Positions 27,082-36,350 of a stretch of 64,000 nt of DNA are shown here, in pieces (positions within the stretch are counted from its first letter, which is position 1; every line of letters begins with the position of its first letter). The translations under genes and the position numbers were made by a program. Where the stretch lies: the NCBI RefSeq assembly GCF_009617585.1, contig NZ_WIXI01000046.1, positions 62,001-126,000 of the forward strand, in the 5' to 3' direction. The stretch comes from Endobacterium cereale. Lineage in GTDB: Bacteria; Pseudomonadota; Alphaproteobacteria; Rhizobiales; Rhizobiaceae. Below the pieces are notes generated by a model. That model searched no databases. It saw only the letters and a list, made by a program, of their open reading frames with translations, and had not been told where the DNA came from.

Positions 27082-27960
27082 TTACTGGATTGGCGCGACC
27101 GCCGGCCGGATACGCAGGCGGGTGATGCGATTCTTTTCGCGCTTCAGCACGATGAAACGCTTCTCATAAAAAGTGAAAGCCTGCCGCTCTTCCGGGATCA
27201 GTTTCGATTCGTGGATGACGAGGCCGGCAATCGTTGTCGCTTCCGTATCGGGCAGGCTCCAGCCAAGCGCACGGTTGAGATCGCGGATCGACACCGAGCC
27301 ATCGACGATGATCGAACCATCCGCATCCTGTCGCACGCCCTGCAGCGAAGGATCATGTTCATCGGCGATATCGCCGACAATTTCCTCGATGATATCTTCC
27401 AGCGTGACGATGCCCTGCATCTCGCCGTATTCGTCGACAACCACAGCCATATGCACCTTGCGGCGCAGAAAGGCGTTGAGCTGATCCTTGAGGCTGGTCG
27501 TATCCGGCACAAACCAGGGCTTTTGCGCGACCTTGACGATATCGACCGTCTCCGGTCGCACATCCGGCTCGGACAGTGCCCGCAACAGATCCTTAGCGTG
27601 GATGACGCCAACGATGTTTTCCGTCGAACCACGCCAGACCGGCATGCGCGTATAGGGGCTTTCCAGCACGGTCCGAACCACCTGCTCCGGTGGATCGGCA
27701 GCGTTGATGGCGCGCATCGCCATGCGATGCACCATCACGTCGGACACTTCGAGTTCTTCAAGACCGAAAAGGCCACTCAGGCGATCACGATCCTGCTGAT
27801 CGAAATTGCCCTCACGATGCACTTCGTCGAGAGCTTCGTGCAGGTCGTCATGAGAAGCGAGCTTGAGCGTCGAAAGGGTCAGTGTCGTGCCCGTCGCACG
27901 CAGCATGCCGCGTACGAGAGCATTGACGAAGCGTGACCTGAACCCTTTGTTCGACGTCAT
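27082..27960 (-). CDS. CorC/HlyC family CBS-domain protein
   Basis: A 292-residue cytoplasmic protein with a tandem CBS pair (about residues 75-200; blocks VMVHRMAMRAIN, YTRMPVWRGS, HMAVVVDEYGEMQGIVTLED) and a C-terminal CorC_HlyC transporter-associated domain. It lacks the DUF21 membrane domain of longer paralogues and equals E. coli CorC (YbeX) in length and layout, a protein linked to magnesium/cobalt resistance. Older annotations call this family hemolysin, for which there is no support here. Its ATG overlaps the aroB stop by 4 bases. Confidence 0.88.
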   Translation of the reverse strand: MTSNKGFRSRFVNALVRGMLRATGTTLTLSTLKLASHDDLHEALDEVHREGNFDQQDRDRLSGLFGLEELEVSDVMVHRMAMRAINAADPPEQVVRTVLESPYTRMPVWRGSTENIVGVIHAKDLLRALSEPDVRPETVDIVKVAQKPWFVPDTTSLKDQLNAFLRRKVHMAVVVDEYGEMQGIVTLEDIIEEIVGDIADEHDPSLQGVRQDADGSIIVDGSVSIRDLNRALGWSLPDTEATTIAGLVIHESKLIPEERQAFTFYEKRFIVLKREKNRITRLRIRPAVAPIQ

Positions 27961-29090
27961 CGTGCCTTCTGCAACTCCAGGAAGGTGAGGACTTCCGACG
28001 CCGCCACGTCATCGGCCACATAGGACTGGCCAATGCCACGGGTGAGGATGAAGGTAAGCTTGCCGCTCTTGACCTTCTTGTCCTGTGCAATCGCTTCCAT
28101 CAACCGTTCGACCGGCAACGCCTCGCCCGGAATATCGCTGATACGCGTCGGCAGACCGACGGCTTTCAGATGCGCCTCGACACGCTCGGCATCATCGGGG
28201 CTAGCCAGGTTCAGGCGCGCGGAAAAACGATAGGCCAGCGCCATGCCGATGGCGACACCTTCGCCATGCACGAGACGGCTGCTGTCATACTGCGTCGCCG
28301 CTTCTAACGCGTGACCAAAGGTATGGCCGAGATTGAGCAGCGCCCGGCGTCCATTTTCAAATTCGTCCTCGACAACGACATCTGATTTCGCCTGGCAGCT
28401 GATGGCGATCGCCTCGGCGCGAGCAGGGCCACCGGAAAAGACTTGCTTCCAGTTCTTTTCCAGCCACTCGAAAAAGTCCGGCTTGTCGATCAGTCCGTAT
28501 TTGGCAACTTCGGCATAACCAGCACGGAATTCGCGTTCGCTCAGCGTGTTGAGCGTATCGGTATCGGCAAGAACCAGATCCGGCTGATGGAAGACGCCAA
28601 GCAGGTTTTTGCCGTGGCGCGAATTGACGCCCGTCTTGCCGCCGACCGAACTGTCGACCTGCGAAAGCAGCGAGGTCGGGATCTGCACGAAACGCACGCC
28701 GCGACGCACGATGCCGGCAGCGAAACCGGCCAGATCGCCGATCACGCCGCCGCCGAGCGCGATGATCGCATCATTGCGCTCGATACGGGCCGCCAGCGCC
28801 ATATCGCAGACGGCAGCCAGATGATCGAGGCTTTTGGTCTTTTCACCGGCCGGCAGCGTAAGGGAAGCGACCTCGATACCATCCGTCTGCAACGCATCCG
28901 TCAACGCTTCCAGGTAAAGCGGAGCAACATTTTCATCGGTGACGATGGCAGCCTTGCGGCCCTTGATGCGGCTGGTGATCTCACCGCCCGCACGTCCGAT
29001 CAGACCGGGACCGATCAGGATGTCGTAAGCCCGTTCGCCGAGGGGTACATGAACAAGTTTCTCGGCCACCTGCGAAGAAGACGTCGTCAT
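27957..29090 (-). CDS. aroB: 3-dehydroquinate synthase
   Basis: A 377-residue NAD- and metal-dependent enzyme, the second step of the shikimate pathway, turning DAHP into 3-dehydroquinate. The ALGGGVIGDLAGF NAD block, the PTSLLSQVDSSVGGKTGVN block and the zinc-ligand HTFGHALE are present. The ATG at 29090 with GGAAAG nine bases upstream is preferred to the GTG at 29099, which sits against that site. It follows aroK by 23 bases and overlaps the corC-like gene, forming a three-gene operon. Confidence 0.96.
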   Translation of the reverse strand: MTTSSSQVAEKLVHVPLGERAYDILIGPGLIGRAGGEITSRIKGRKAAIVTDENVAPLYLEALTDALQTDGIEVASLTLPAGEKTKSLDHLAAVCDMALAARIERNDAIIALGGGVIGDLAGFAAGIVRRGVRFVQIPTSLLSQVDSSVGGKTGVNSRHGKNLLGVFHQPDLVLADTDTLNTLSEREFRAGYAEVAKYGLIDKPDFFEWLEKNWKQVFSGGPARAEAIAISCQAKSDVVVEDEFENGRRALLNLGHTFGHALEAATQYDSSRLVHGEGVAIGMALAYRFSARLNLASPDDAERVEAHLKAVGLPTRISDIPGEALPVERLMEAIAQDKKVKSGKLTFILTRGIGQSYVADDVAASEVLTFLELQKAR

Positions 29091-29113
29091 TTCAATCACT
29101 TTCCAATGCTGTA

Positions 29114-29743
29114 TTACCGGCCGCGCGCAGAAAGCCCCGCGATGGCAGCCAGCACATTATGCGCCATGGTTTCCTTGCGCACGTCGGCTGACTCAACCGT
29201 CAACTCGGCTTCCTCATAGATTGGATAACGCTGGCTCATCAGGTTTTCGAGCGTCTGTTTGGGATTTTCCGTTTTCAGAAGAGGCCGGGTATCCCGTTTG
29301 CGCACACGGTCCCACAAAAGATCGAGATCGGCACGCAGCCAGATCGACAGGCCACCCGCCTTGATATGCCCACGCGTCTGCTCATTGATAAAGGCGCCGC
29401 CGCCAGTCGAAATGACACGCTGCGACTGATGCAGGAGACGCTCCATCACGCGCGCTTCCAGCGCACGGAATTCGGTTTCGCCGTAGGTGGCAAACAATTC
29501 AGAAATCGTCATGCGCGAAACCCTTTCGATTTCGGCATCGGTATCCACAAAAGGCAGGGCAAGTTGTTGCGCCACCAAACGACCAATCGCCGACTTGCCG
29601 GCCCCCATCAGACCGACGAAAATCAGGCTGCGGCCGCCGAGTGCTTCGCGCGCCCTGTCGCTCAGCGACGGCGCTACCGTGAGCGCCTCGGGCATAACAA
29701 GATCGGTCATTGCCGGGTGTGCCTGTTCCTTGGGGTCTTCCAT
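29114..29743 (-). CDS. aroK: Shikimate kinase
   Basis: A 209-residue kinase that phosphorylates shikimate at the 3-hydroxyl using ATP. Walker A GLMGAGKS is near residues 44-51, the DTD shikimate-binding motif in LPFVDTDAEIE, GGGAF and the lid Arg in KRDTRPLL follow. An extra N-terminal stretch of about 35 residues before the core is usual in rhizobia. The ATG at 29743 has an AGGG site; the Met at 29710 is an alternative. It is the first gene of the aroK-aroB-corC operon. Confidence 0.94.
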   Translation of the reverse strand: MEDPKEQAHPAMTDLVMPEALTVAPSLSDRAREALGGRSLIFVGLMGAGKSAIGRLVAQQLALPFVDTDAEIERVSRMTISELFATYGETEFRALEARVMERLLHQSQRVISTGGGAFINEQTRGHIKAGGLSIWLRADLDLLWDRVRKRDTRPLLKTENPKQTLENLMSQRYPIYEEAELTVESADVRKETMAHNVLAAIAGLSARGR

Positions 29744-29943
29744 AGAAAACCCTATCGACAAATGCACCGGCAGCGTCAAGGCTTGTCACCTGAAAGATGC
29801 AACCGAGGCAACTGCACAGCGCGACGCAGCAAGCCTGCAACGCGGAGATAAAATCGAATATCGAACGCCCGAACGCCAAACGATCGCGGCTTGCCTTGCT
29901 GCAAGGCTTTGCTCATAAAGGGCCCAATCAAACGGAGCCACGC

Positions 29944-30114
29944 ATGCCCACACTCTTCCGGTTTCTCTTCATCCTGGCCGTCATCGCGGGGGTGATCTAC
30001 GGAAGCATGATGGCGCTGGTCCTGCTGGTGCAACCAAAGGAGCGCGACGTAACCGTGCGCGTACCCTCCGAACGCCTGAACCCGCCGGCGCCGACAGCTC
30101 CGGCACGACCTTGA
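29944..30114 (+). CDS. Small membrane protein upstream of xerD
   Basis: A 56-residue protein: one transmembrane helix (about residues 5-30, [15 protein letters not shown] then MALVLLV) and a short basic/Pro-rich tail with a PSERLNPP block. A GGAG lies six bases before the ATG. It is 16-19 bases before xerD on the same strand and probably co-transcribed. Homologues of this shape precede xerD in other rhizobia; no function is known. The opposite strand holds the aroK start region about 200 bases upstream. Confidence 0.75.
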   Translation: MPTLFRFLFILAVIAGVIYGSMMALVLLVQPKERDVTVRVPSERLNPPAPTAPARP

Positions 30115-30130
30115 ACACACTGGACCGGGC

Positions 30131-31084
30131 ATGATGGATCTGTCTGGCGCACATCTTGAAGCTTTTCTCGAGATGATGAGTGCGGAGCGAGGCGCCGCCG
30201 CCAACACGCTCTTATCCTATGAGCGCGATCTCACCGACCTTCGCGAATTTCTCGGCAAGAAACAGACGCTCGTGCTTGCTCAGAGCAATGATCTGTCCGG
30301 TTATCTTGCGCATCTTGGTCGTCAGGGTTTTGCCGCCTCCTCGCAGGCAAGAAGACTGTCTGCCATGCGGCAATTCTACAAATTTCTGTACGCGGAAGGT
30401 CTACGCGGCGACGATCCGACTGCCATTCTTGATGCCCCGAAGAAAGGCCGCTCGCTGCCGAAAACACTCAGCGAAGATCATGTCGGCAAGCTTCTGGCCC
30501 AGGCAGCAAGCGAGGCGGAAGATCCCTCCCCCGGCCGGCTGTCGCGGTTGCGCATGCTGGCGTTGCTCGAACTTCTTTATGCGACGGGCATGCGTGTCAG
30601 CGAGCTTGTCTCACTTCCTGCGCGCGTGCTGGATCAGGAGGGCCGTTTCCTGATGATCAAGGGCAAGGGCAACAAGGAAAGACTGGTGCCGCTGTCACGT
30701 GCCGCAATCGAAGCGATGCGGGTTTATGGCGCAGCCAAGACGGAAGCCGCCGCACGCCAGAAGGAAAAAACCGAAGAAAGCCCCTGGCTTTTTCCCTCTT
30801 CCGGCAAGGACGGATTTTTGCCGCGCCAGGTTTTTGCCCGCGATCTGAAGGATCTGGCCATCCGGGCAGGCCTGCCTCCCTCGGCAATTTCCCCGCACGT
30901 GCTGCGCCATGCCTTTGCCAGCCATCTTCTCGCCAATGGCGCAGACCTGCGCGTCGTGCAGGAACTGCTTGGCCATTCGGACATTTCCACCACTCAGATA
31001 TACACACATGTTCTGGAAGAAAGACTTCGTGAACTGGTGGAAACGCATCACCCTCTTGCAAAACAGGCCAAAAACCGGGATTAG
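30131..31084 (+). CDS. xerD: Tyrosine recombinase XerD
   Basis: A 317-residue site-specific recombinase that, with XerC, resolves chromosome dimers at dif under FtsK control. The N-terminal SAM-like core-binding domain (residues 1-95) is followed by the catalytic domain with Arg in [12 protein letters not shown], Lys in [35 protein letters not shown] with the His and the nucleophilic Tyr. An extra [15 protein letters not shown] loop is typical of rhizobial XerD. Position and sequence fit housekeeping XerD, not a phage integrase. Confidence 0.93.
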   Translation: MMDLSGAHLEAFLEMMSAERGAAANTLLSYERDLTDLREFLGKKQTLVLAQSNDLSGYLAHLGRQGFAASSQARRLSAMRQFYKFLYAEGLRGDDPTAILDAPKKGRSLPKTLSEDHVGKLLAQAASEAEDPSPGRLSRLRMLALLELLYATGMRVSELVSLPARVLDQEGRFLMIKGKGNKERLVPLSRAAIEAMRVYGAAKTEAAARQKEKTEESPWLFPSSGKDGFLPRQVFARDLKDLAIRAGLPPSAISPHVLRHAFASHLLANGADLRVVQELLGHSDISTTQIYTHVLEERLRELVETHHPLAKQAKNRD

Positions 31085-31137
31085 AGCGGTCAAAAGCGCG
31101 GCCATCCATCAGCCAGCAAGATCGGAAAACGGTTCTT

Positions 31138-32091
31138 ATGCAGACTTATCTCGATTTCGAAAAACCCATCGCGGATCTCGAAGGCAAGATTCACGAGCTG
31201 AAAAAGCTCGCAACCGAAGACGAGAGCATCGATACCTCGGACGAGATCGGGCGCCTCGAAATTCGCGTTCGTGAAGCGATCCAGGATATCTATTCCAAGC
31301 TCACCGCCTGGCAGAAGACACAGGTCGCGCGTCATCCGCAGCGTCCGCACTTCGTCGATTATGCCGCTGGCCTGTTCACCGAATTCACGCCGCTCGCCGG
31401 CGACCGCACCTTTGGCGAAGACGCCGCCATCCAGGCAGGCCTTGCCCGCTTCCGTGGCCAGCCCGTTGCGCTGATCGGCCAGGAAAAAGGTCACGACACC
31501 AAGTCTCGCATCAAGCACAATTTTGGCAGCGCCCGGCCGGAAGGCTACCGCAAGGCGATGCGTGTCATGGAAATGGCCGACCGCTTTGGTCTGCCGGTGA
31601 TTTCGCTGATCGACACCGCCGGCGCCTATCCGGGCGTTGGCGCTGAAGAGCGCGGCCAGGCGGAAGCGATCGCCCGTTCGACGGAAATGTGCCTTGGCCT
31701 GAAAGTGCCGATGGTGTCGTTGGTGATCGGTGAAGGCGGTTCCGGCGGCGCGATCGCGATTGCAACCGGCAACAAGGTCTACATGCTCGAACATTCGATC
31801 TATTCGGTGATTTCGCCGGAAGGTGCGGCCTCTATCCTGTGGCGCGACAGCACCCGCGCCCGCGAAGCCGCGACCAACATGAAGATCACCGCTGAAGATC
31901 TCAAGGGCCTCGGCGTCATCGATGAGATCATTGCGGAACCGCTGGGCGGCGCCCATCGCGAGCCGGAAACGGTCATCAATGCCGCCGGCAATGTCATCGA
32001 AAAGGCGCTGGCCGAACTCGGTCAGCTTTCCGGCGAGGAAGTGCGCAACGCACGCCGCCAGAAATTTTTGGCGATCGGACGTAATCTTTAA
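31138..32091 (+). CDS. accA: Acetyl-CoA carboxylase carboxyltransferase subunit alpha
   Basis: A 317-residue subunit that, with AccD, transfers the carboxyl group from biotin to acetyl-CoA to make malonyl-CoA, the committed step of fatty acid synthesis. The AccA N-terminal helical region (residues 1-70) and the crotonase-like core with [24 protein letters not shown] and [13 protein letters not shown] are complete. It is followed by a 10-bp inverted repeat with a large loop. accD is not in the window. Confidence 0.97.
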   Translation: MQTYLDFEKPIADLEGKIHELKKLATEDESIDTSDEIGRLEIRVREAIQDIYSKLTAWQKTQVARHPQRPHFVDYAAGLFTEFTPLAGDRTFGEDAAIQAGLARFRGQPVALIGQEKGHDTKSRIKHNFGSARPEGYRKAMRVMEMADRFGLPVISLIDTAGAYPGVGAEERGQAEAIARSTEMCLGLKVPMVSLVIGEGGSGGAIAIATGNKVYMLEHSIYSVISPEGAASILWRDSTRAREAATNMKITAEDLKGLGVIDEIIAEPLGGAHREPETVINAAGNVIEKALAELGQLSGEEVRNARRQKFLAIGRNL

Positions 32092-32097
32092 ACGTCG

Positions 32098-32159
32098 AAG
32101 CGACCGGAAAACCGCCGCATTGACAGTCACATTGCTATGCTAGACCATGCCGGTCGCTT
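32098..32159 (+). promoter_or_regulatory. Long-loop inverted repeat after accA
   Basis: A perfect 10-bp inverted repeat (32098-32107 with 32150-32159) encloses a 42-base loop. It begins six bases after the accA stop. There is no T tract, so it is not a standard terminator; it may stabilise the mRNA end or bind a protein. The rest of the gap up to 32285 shows nothing else definite. Confidence 0.45.
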
Positions 32160-32285
32160 GATTTGCGGTCGGCATCGTCGTATGCGGTTAAGAAGATGTA
32201 AAGATTACCATTCTATTGAGAGTGGATAAGGAAGCCGGTTTTCGCCTGCTTTGTTCGTGTCGTTAGCAATACGTGGTTGTCCGTG

Positions 32286-33608
32286 ATGCGCCTGAAACAC
32301 ATCGCCCTCGCCCTTCTCGTCGGCACGGTTTTGACCGGTTGCAATGACACGCTGGATTCGGCGTCGACCGTCGATATATCCAAGGTCAAGAACAAGGTCG
32401 AACAGCCCCTGTCGTCACGCATCGTTGCCGAGATGCAGGCTAAAAACATGCCGCGCACCTCGCCGATCATGATCCGCATCTTCAAGGAAGAAGGTGTGCT
32501 CGAGATCTGGAAGGCGAAGGCGGACAACCGTTTCGACAAGCTGACCAGCTACCAGATCTGTGCATGGTCCGGCAAACTCGGCCCCAAGGTGAAGGAAGGC
32601 GACCGCCAGGCGCCGGAAGGCTTTTATGGCCTGACACCGGCGCACCTGAACCCGAATTCCAAATATTACCTCGCCATCAACACCGGCTTCCCGAACCGTT
32701 ATGACGCCGCCAACGCGCGCAGTGGTTCGAACCTGATGATCCATGGCGCCTGCTCGTCGTCCGGCTGTTATTCGATGACCGACGAGCAGATCCTCGAAAT
32801 CTACGGATTTGCCCGCGACGCCTTCAAGGGCGGCCAGACTTCCGTGCAGATGCAGGCCTTCCCCTTCCGCATGACAGCGGAAAACATGGCTCGCCATCGC
32901 AGCAGCGAACATTTCGAATTCTGGAAGATGCTGAAGGTCGGCTACGACAATTTCGAAGTCACCAAGCGTCCGCCGGAAGTGAATGTCTGCGAGAAGAAAT
33001 ATGTCTTCAACCAGCAGGCCAGCGGCGGTTTCACGCCGGGTGGCGCTTGCCCGACCATGTCGACGCCGCCGGCGCTTAACGTGGCGCTGTCTTCCTACGA
33101 GAAGAATTACGATCTCGCCTACACCAAGGCCATCAACAAGCTTGACGGCATGGTCTGGTACGAGCCGAGTGAAGCTGAACGCAAGGCGGTCGTTGCCGAC
33201 AAGCGTAAGGGCCGCGAACTGGCTTATGCGCCGACCGGCTCTTCACTGGAAGCCGGCAAGCTGATGAAGCAGGGCGAGTTCGAAAAGATGATGGCGTCGC
33301 GCATGGGCGGTGGCTCCAAGCCGGCCGGCCCGCTCGTTGCATCCGCTCCGGCAGATGGTTCGGCAGGCGCGCAGGCAACGCCGCGCACCAGCGCTGCCGC
33401 CGTGATGGAAGCCGAAGCGCAGAAGCGCCGTGGCGCACCGGCCGTTGCCGACACCGCCATCGCGCAGACCAACACTGCGGCCAAGACCGCCCGTGACGGC
33501 ACAACCACGACCGGCGCAATCCCGGTTCCGGCACAGAACCCACTGGCTTATGCGCAGGCCCCTGCCCCCGAGCCGGAATCCAAAAAGCCGTTCTGGAAGC
33601 TCTGGTAG
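32286..33608 (+). CDS. L,D-transpeptidase (YkuD domain) lipoprotein
   Basis: A 440-residue predicted lipoprotein. The signal peptide ends in the lipobox LTGC (Cys near residue 19). The YkuD/murein L,D-transpeptidase catalytic motif is complete: HGACSSSGCYSM with the conserved His and nucleophilic Cys near residues 155-165. Such enzymes make 3-3 crosslinks in peptidoglycan or attach proteins to it, which is especially relevant in polar-growing Rhizobiaceae. The last 130 residues are Ala/Pro/Thr-rich and low in complexity. The ATG at 32286 was preferred to a TTG three codons upstream. Confidence 0.9.
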   Translation: MRLKHIALALLVGTVLTGCNDTLDSASTVDISKVKNKVEQPLSSRIVAEMQAKNMPRTSPIMIRIFKEEGVLEIWKAKADNRFDKLTSYQICAWSGKLGPKVKEGDRQAPEGFYGLTPAHLNPNSKYYLAINTGFPNRYDAANARSGSNLMIHGACSSSGCYSMTDEQILEIYGFARDAFKGGQTSVQMQAFPFRMTAENMARHRSSEHFEFWKMLKVGYDNFEVTKRPPEVNVCEKKYVFNQQASGGFTPGGACPTMSTPPALNVALSSYEKNYDLAYTKAINKLDGMVWYEPSEAERKAVVADKRKGRELAYAPTGSSLEAGKLMKQGEFEKMMASRMGGGSKPAGPLVASAPADGSAGAQATPRTSAAAVMEAEAQKRRGAPAVADTAIAQTNTAAKTARDGTTTTGAIPVPAQNPLAYAQAPAPEPESKKPFWKLW

Positions 33609-33616
33609 TCGCCCGC

Positions 33617-33856
33617 ATGGGCGATACCGGCACCGTCTATGATCTCCGAGGCCTGAAATGTCCGTTGCCGGTGCTGAAAACGCGCCGGCGCATGAAGGAC
33701 ATGCGCGTCGGTGACGATCTCCTCATCGAAACCAGTGATCCACTGGCCGGCATCGACATCCCGCATTTTTGCCGGGAAGAAGGCCATACCGTCCTGTCCT
33801 CAGAGAAGACCGAGCACGGTCACCGTTTTCTGATCCGCAAAGGGACTGTGGCCTGA
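33617..33856 (+). CDS. TusA-like sulfurtransferase (SirA family)
   Basis: A 79-residue TusA/YeeD/SirA protein. The diagnostic CPxP motif is LKCPLPVL with the persulfide Cys at residue 15, followed by the KTRRRMKDMRVGDDLLIETSDP fold. These proteins relay sulfur, for instance to tRNA thiolation or molybdenum cofactor pathways; the partner here is unknown. It starts eight bases after the L,D-transpeptidase and is probably co-transcribed. Three bases separate it from the convergent COG0523 gene. Confidence 0.88.
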   Translation: MGDTGTVYDLRGLKCPLPVLKTRRRMKDMRVGDDLLIETSDPLAGIDIPHFCREEGHTVLSSEKTEHGHRFLIRKGTVA

Positions 33857-33859
33857 GTC

Positions 33860-35047
33860 TCAGAGTTTCAGGCCAGGCACGGCGAGCGGATTATCCTCCA
33901 GTGCCACACGATCGGGACGATCCACCCGCGGTTCGCCGGTAAAGGCGGCAAAAAGATCCTTCACGAAGGCTTCCGGCATGCCTTGGGTAATCAGCACCAT
34001 GCGGGTGCGACGATCGCTGCCCTCCGGCCATTTTGCCAAGCGTTCCGGCCTGTGAAAGATGCTCTGCACGCCATGCAGAACCAGCGGGCGATCCGGATTG
34101 TCCGACAGCGCCACGACCGCCTTCATGCGCAACAGTTTTTCACCATGCGCCGAGCGCAGCAAATCGACGAACATTTCGATTGCCATCGGCGAGATCGGCT
34201 TGTCGTGGATCATCGAGAAGGATCGGATATCGTCACCATGCCGGTTCACATCATGGTGGTGGTCATGATGTGAATGCTCGTGCTTATCGTGCGCGTGGTG
34301 CTCGTGATCATGATGGTGGTGGCCGTGATGATGATCATGACGGGCATGATCATGGTGATCGGTCGCCATCTCGTCGCGCAGCCAGCGGCCGACATCGGCA
34401 ATCTTGGTTTCCGGGTCATAGAGACCATTGGCAAGGATCACCGCCGTACCCGCATCGATACTATCGCCATCGATCATCGGTGCACGCGGATTGAGCACCG
34501 CAAGCCGCGCCTTCAGCGCTGCCACCACATCGGCATCGGCCATGCCCTGTTTGGAAATGATCAGCCGGTCAGCCACTGCCGCCTGCTTTACCGCTTCCGG
34601 GTGACGATCGAGCGTGGACAGGCCATTGACGGCATCGACCACGGTAATCACGCCGTCGAGTTCAAAATTCTGGGCAATGACCGGATTGCCCATCACCGAT
34701 TGCATGACCGGCGCCGGATCGGCAAGGCCTGTCGTTTCGATGACCACGCGTCGGATCGGCTGCAGCTTTTTCGTCTGCACCTGGTCGATCAGCGTCGCCA
34801 GCGTGTCCACCAGCTCACCGCGAATGGTGCAGCACAGGCAACCATTGGACAGTTGCAGCAGTGTATCCCTGGAGGATTCAACGAGCAGATTGTCGATCCC
34901 CACCTCGCCGAATTCGTTGATGATGACGGCCGTGTCCTTGGTCGCCGGATCTTTCAGGATACGGTTGAGCAGGGTCGATTTGCCGGCACCGAGAAAACCG
35001 GTGAGGATGGAAACCGGAATACGGTCGCGCAGGATGGACATGGGCAT
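33860..35047 (-). CDS. COG0523 (CobW/ZNG1 family) GTPase with His-rich insert
   Basis: A 395-residue G3E-family GTPase. The P-loop is GFLGAGKSTL near residues 17-26, the metal-binding CxCC motif is in LSNGCLCCTIR near residues 70-75, and the CobW C-terminal domain follows. Between them (about residues 232-272) lies a His-rich linker with more than 20 His among Asp and Glu, coded at about 34235-34355. Relatives are zinc metallochaperones or cobalt-linked CobW; this form with a His linker points to zinc or nickel handling, but the client is unknown. It follows the carboxypeptidase gene by 42 bases on the same strand, possibly one operon. Confidence 0.88.
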   Translation of the reverse strand: MPMSILRDRIPVSILTGFLGAGKSTLLNRILKDPATKDTAVIINEFGEVGIDNLLVESSRDTLLQLSNGCLCCTIRGELVDTLATLIDQVQTKKLQPIRRVVIETTGLADPAPVMQSVMGNPVIAQNFELDGVITVVDAVNGLSTLDRHPEAVKQAAVADRLIISKQGMADADVVAALKARLAVLNPRAPMIDGDSIDAGTAVILANGLYDPETKIADVGRWLRDEMATDHHDHARHDHHHGHHHHDHEHHAHDKHEHSHHDHHHDVNRHGDDIRSFSMIHDKPISPMAIEMFVDLLRSAHGEKLLRMKAVVALSDNPDRPLVLHGVQSIFHRPERLAKWPEGSDRRTRMVLITQGMPEAFVKDLFAAFTGEPRVDRPDRVALEDNPLAVPGLKL

Positions 35048-35089
35048 ACTTTCTGGCTGGCTTGTGAGGCCGCGGCCAGATCACCGCAA

Positions 35090-36196
35090 TCAGAAAGTGC
35101 TCGGACGCGGGATCGGGATCGGCACGTTGGCGAACTGTCCTGCGCCGGTGGTCGATGCAACCGCTTCCGTCCCGGCCATGGGAACGGCGGGGGTATAGAC
35201 GATCGGGTGCGACAGTTCGCGAATATAGGGTGAATGGGTGATCATGCGGCCTGCCTCGTCGCGCGTTTCACTGCGCATCTTGGCGGCCTTGGGGTTACAA
35301 ATCTCGGCGCTGATATTGTTGACTTGCGCGGTGTCGCCATAAGGCGCCAGCGAGCCGAGCGGCGTGCCCTGATTGGGCCCGGCCGTCAGGCCTGCCTGCA
35401 AAAGATTGGCGGTATCATCGGCACGGCCGGCAAGGCTATCGGAACCGAGTACGACGGTGACGACCGAACGCCCATTGCGGGTCGCCGAGCCGATCTGGTT
35501 GAAACCCGAAGCGCAGATAAAGCCGGTCTTCATGCCGTCGGCACCATCGAAACGGCCGATCAGCATGTTGAAATTGGCGTATTGTTTCTTGCCGACATCG
35601 ATACCTTCGATCGAGAAATAACCGGCATATTCCGGAAACTCCCGTTTCAACTGCACCGTCAGGATCGCAAGGTCACGCGCCGTCGTATACTGGCCCTCGC
35701 CCGGCAGACCGTGCGGGTTGATAAACCGCGTCGAATTCATGCCGAGCCTTGCTGCTTCGGAATTCATCATCGCCACGAACTGCTCGTGCGAACCGCCGAC
35801 GGTCTCGGCCACGGCAACCGCCATGTCATTGGCGGACTTTACCAGCGTCATCTTCAGCGCATTGTCGAGCGTCAGACGGGTGCCCGCCTTGAAATACATC
35901 TTGCTGGCAGGCTGGTCGGCCGCCCGCTTGCTCATCGTCACGACACTATCGAGGCTCAGCCGTCCACCCTTGATGGCGCGAAAGGTGACATAAGCCGTCA
36001 TCAGCTTGGTCAGCGACGCCGGATACCATTTGCGGAACGCTTCGGTATGGCTGATCACCCGACCGGTGCGCACATCGACCACCATTTTCGGATTGGCCAT
36101 CGCCACCGAAGCAAAACCGGCGGACAACACCGAAAAAGCCATCAGGGCTCCGATCGATCTCGATGCGAGCGGCAGAGCAGTTTTCGCTTTATGCAA
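35090..36196 (-). CDS. D-alanyl-D-alanine carboxypeptidase (serine type)
   Basis: A 368-residue penicillin-binding protein of the DacA/S11 family that trims the terminal D-Ala from peptidoglycan stem peptides in the periplasm. The active-site SxxK is in PASLTKLM, the second motif is SAND and the third is KTG in DGMKTGFICASG. A signal peptide precedes MVVDVRTG. The start is probably TTG at 36196, with GAGGA seven bases upstream and a basic n-region (HKAK). An ATG at 36142 would remove the n-region, and a TTG at 36214 has no good site. The C-terminal tail after the catalytic domain is Pro/Thr-rich. Confidence 0.9.
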   Translation of the reverse strand: MHKAKTALPLASRSIGALMAFSVLSAGFASVAMANPKMVVDVRTGRVISHTEAFRKWYPASLTKLMTAYVTFRAIKGGRLSLDSVVTMSKRAADQPASKMYFKAGTRLTLDNALKMTLVKSANDMAVAVAETVGGSHEQFVAMMNSEAARLGMNSTRFINPHGLPGEGQYTTARDLAILTVQLKREFPEYAGYFSIEGIDVGKKQYANFNMLIGRFDGADGMKTGFICASGFNQIGSATRNGRSVVTVVLGSDSLAGRADDTANLLQAGLTAGPNQGTPLGSLAPYGDTAQVNNISAEICNPKAAKMRSETRDEAGRMITHSPYIRELSHPIVYTPAVPMAGTEAVASTTGAGQFANVPIPIPRPSTF

Positions 36197-36350
36197 GGGG
36201 TCGTCCTCGTACAATCTTGGGCGTGACGAGCATGGCCGTTATTCGACCACTATGGCCTAGCAATGGCAAAGATCGTTGATTCCGTCAATTCCGCAGCGCA
36301 ATATGGTATCGGGAGTCACATACCGTGCAGACAAGCGAAATGGATACCGG

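Noticed and set aside
30131-31084. Tyrosine recombinase as a sign of an integrated element
   Set aside because: Full XerD motifs, housekeeping neighbours on both sides and no att repeat or phage gene nearby.
34274-35233. A 319-codon + strand frame opposite the COG0523 GTPase, with Met/Ile/Val-rich start
   Set aside because: Its hydrophobic start is the antisense of the His/Asp-rich linker, a composition artefact.
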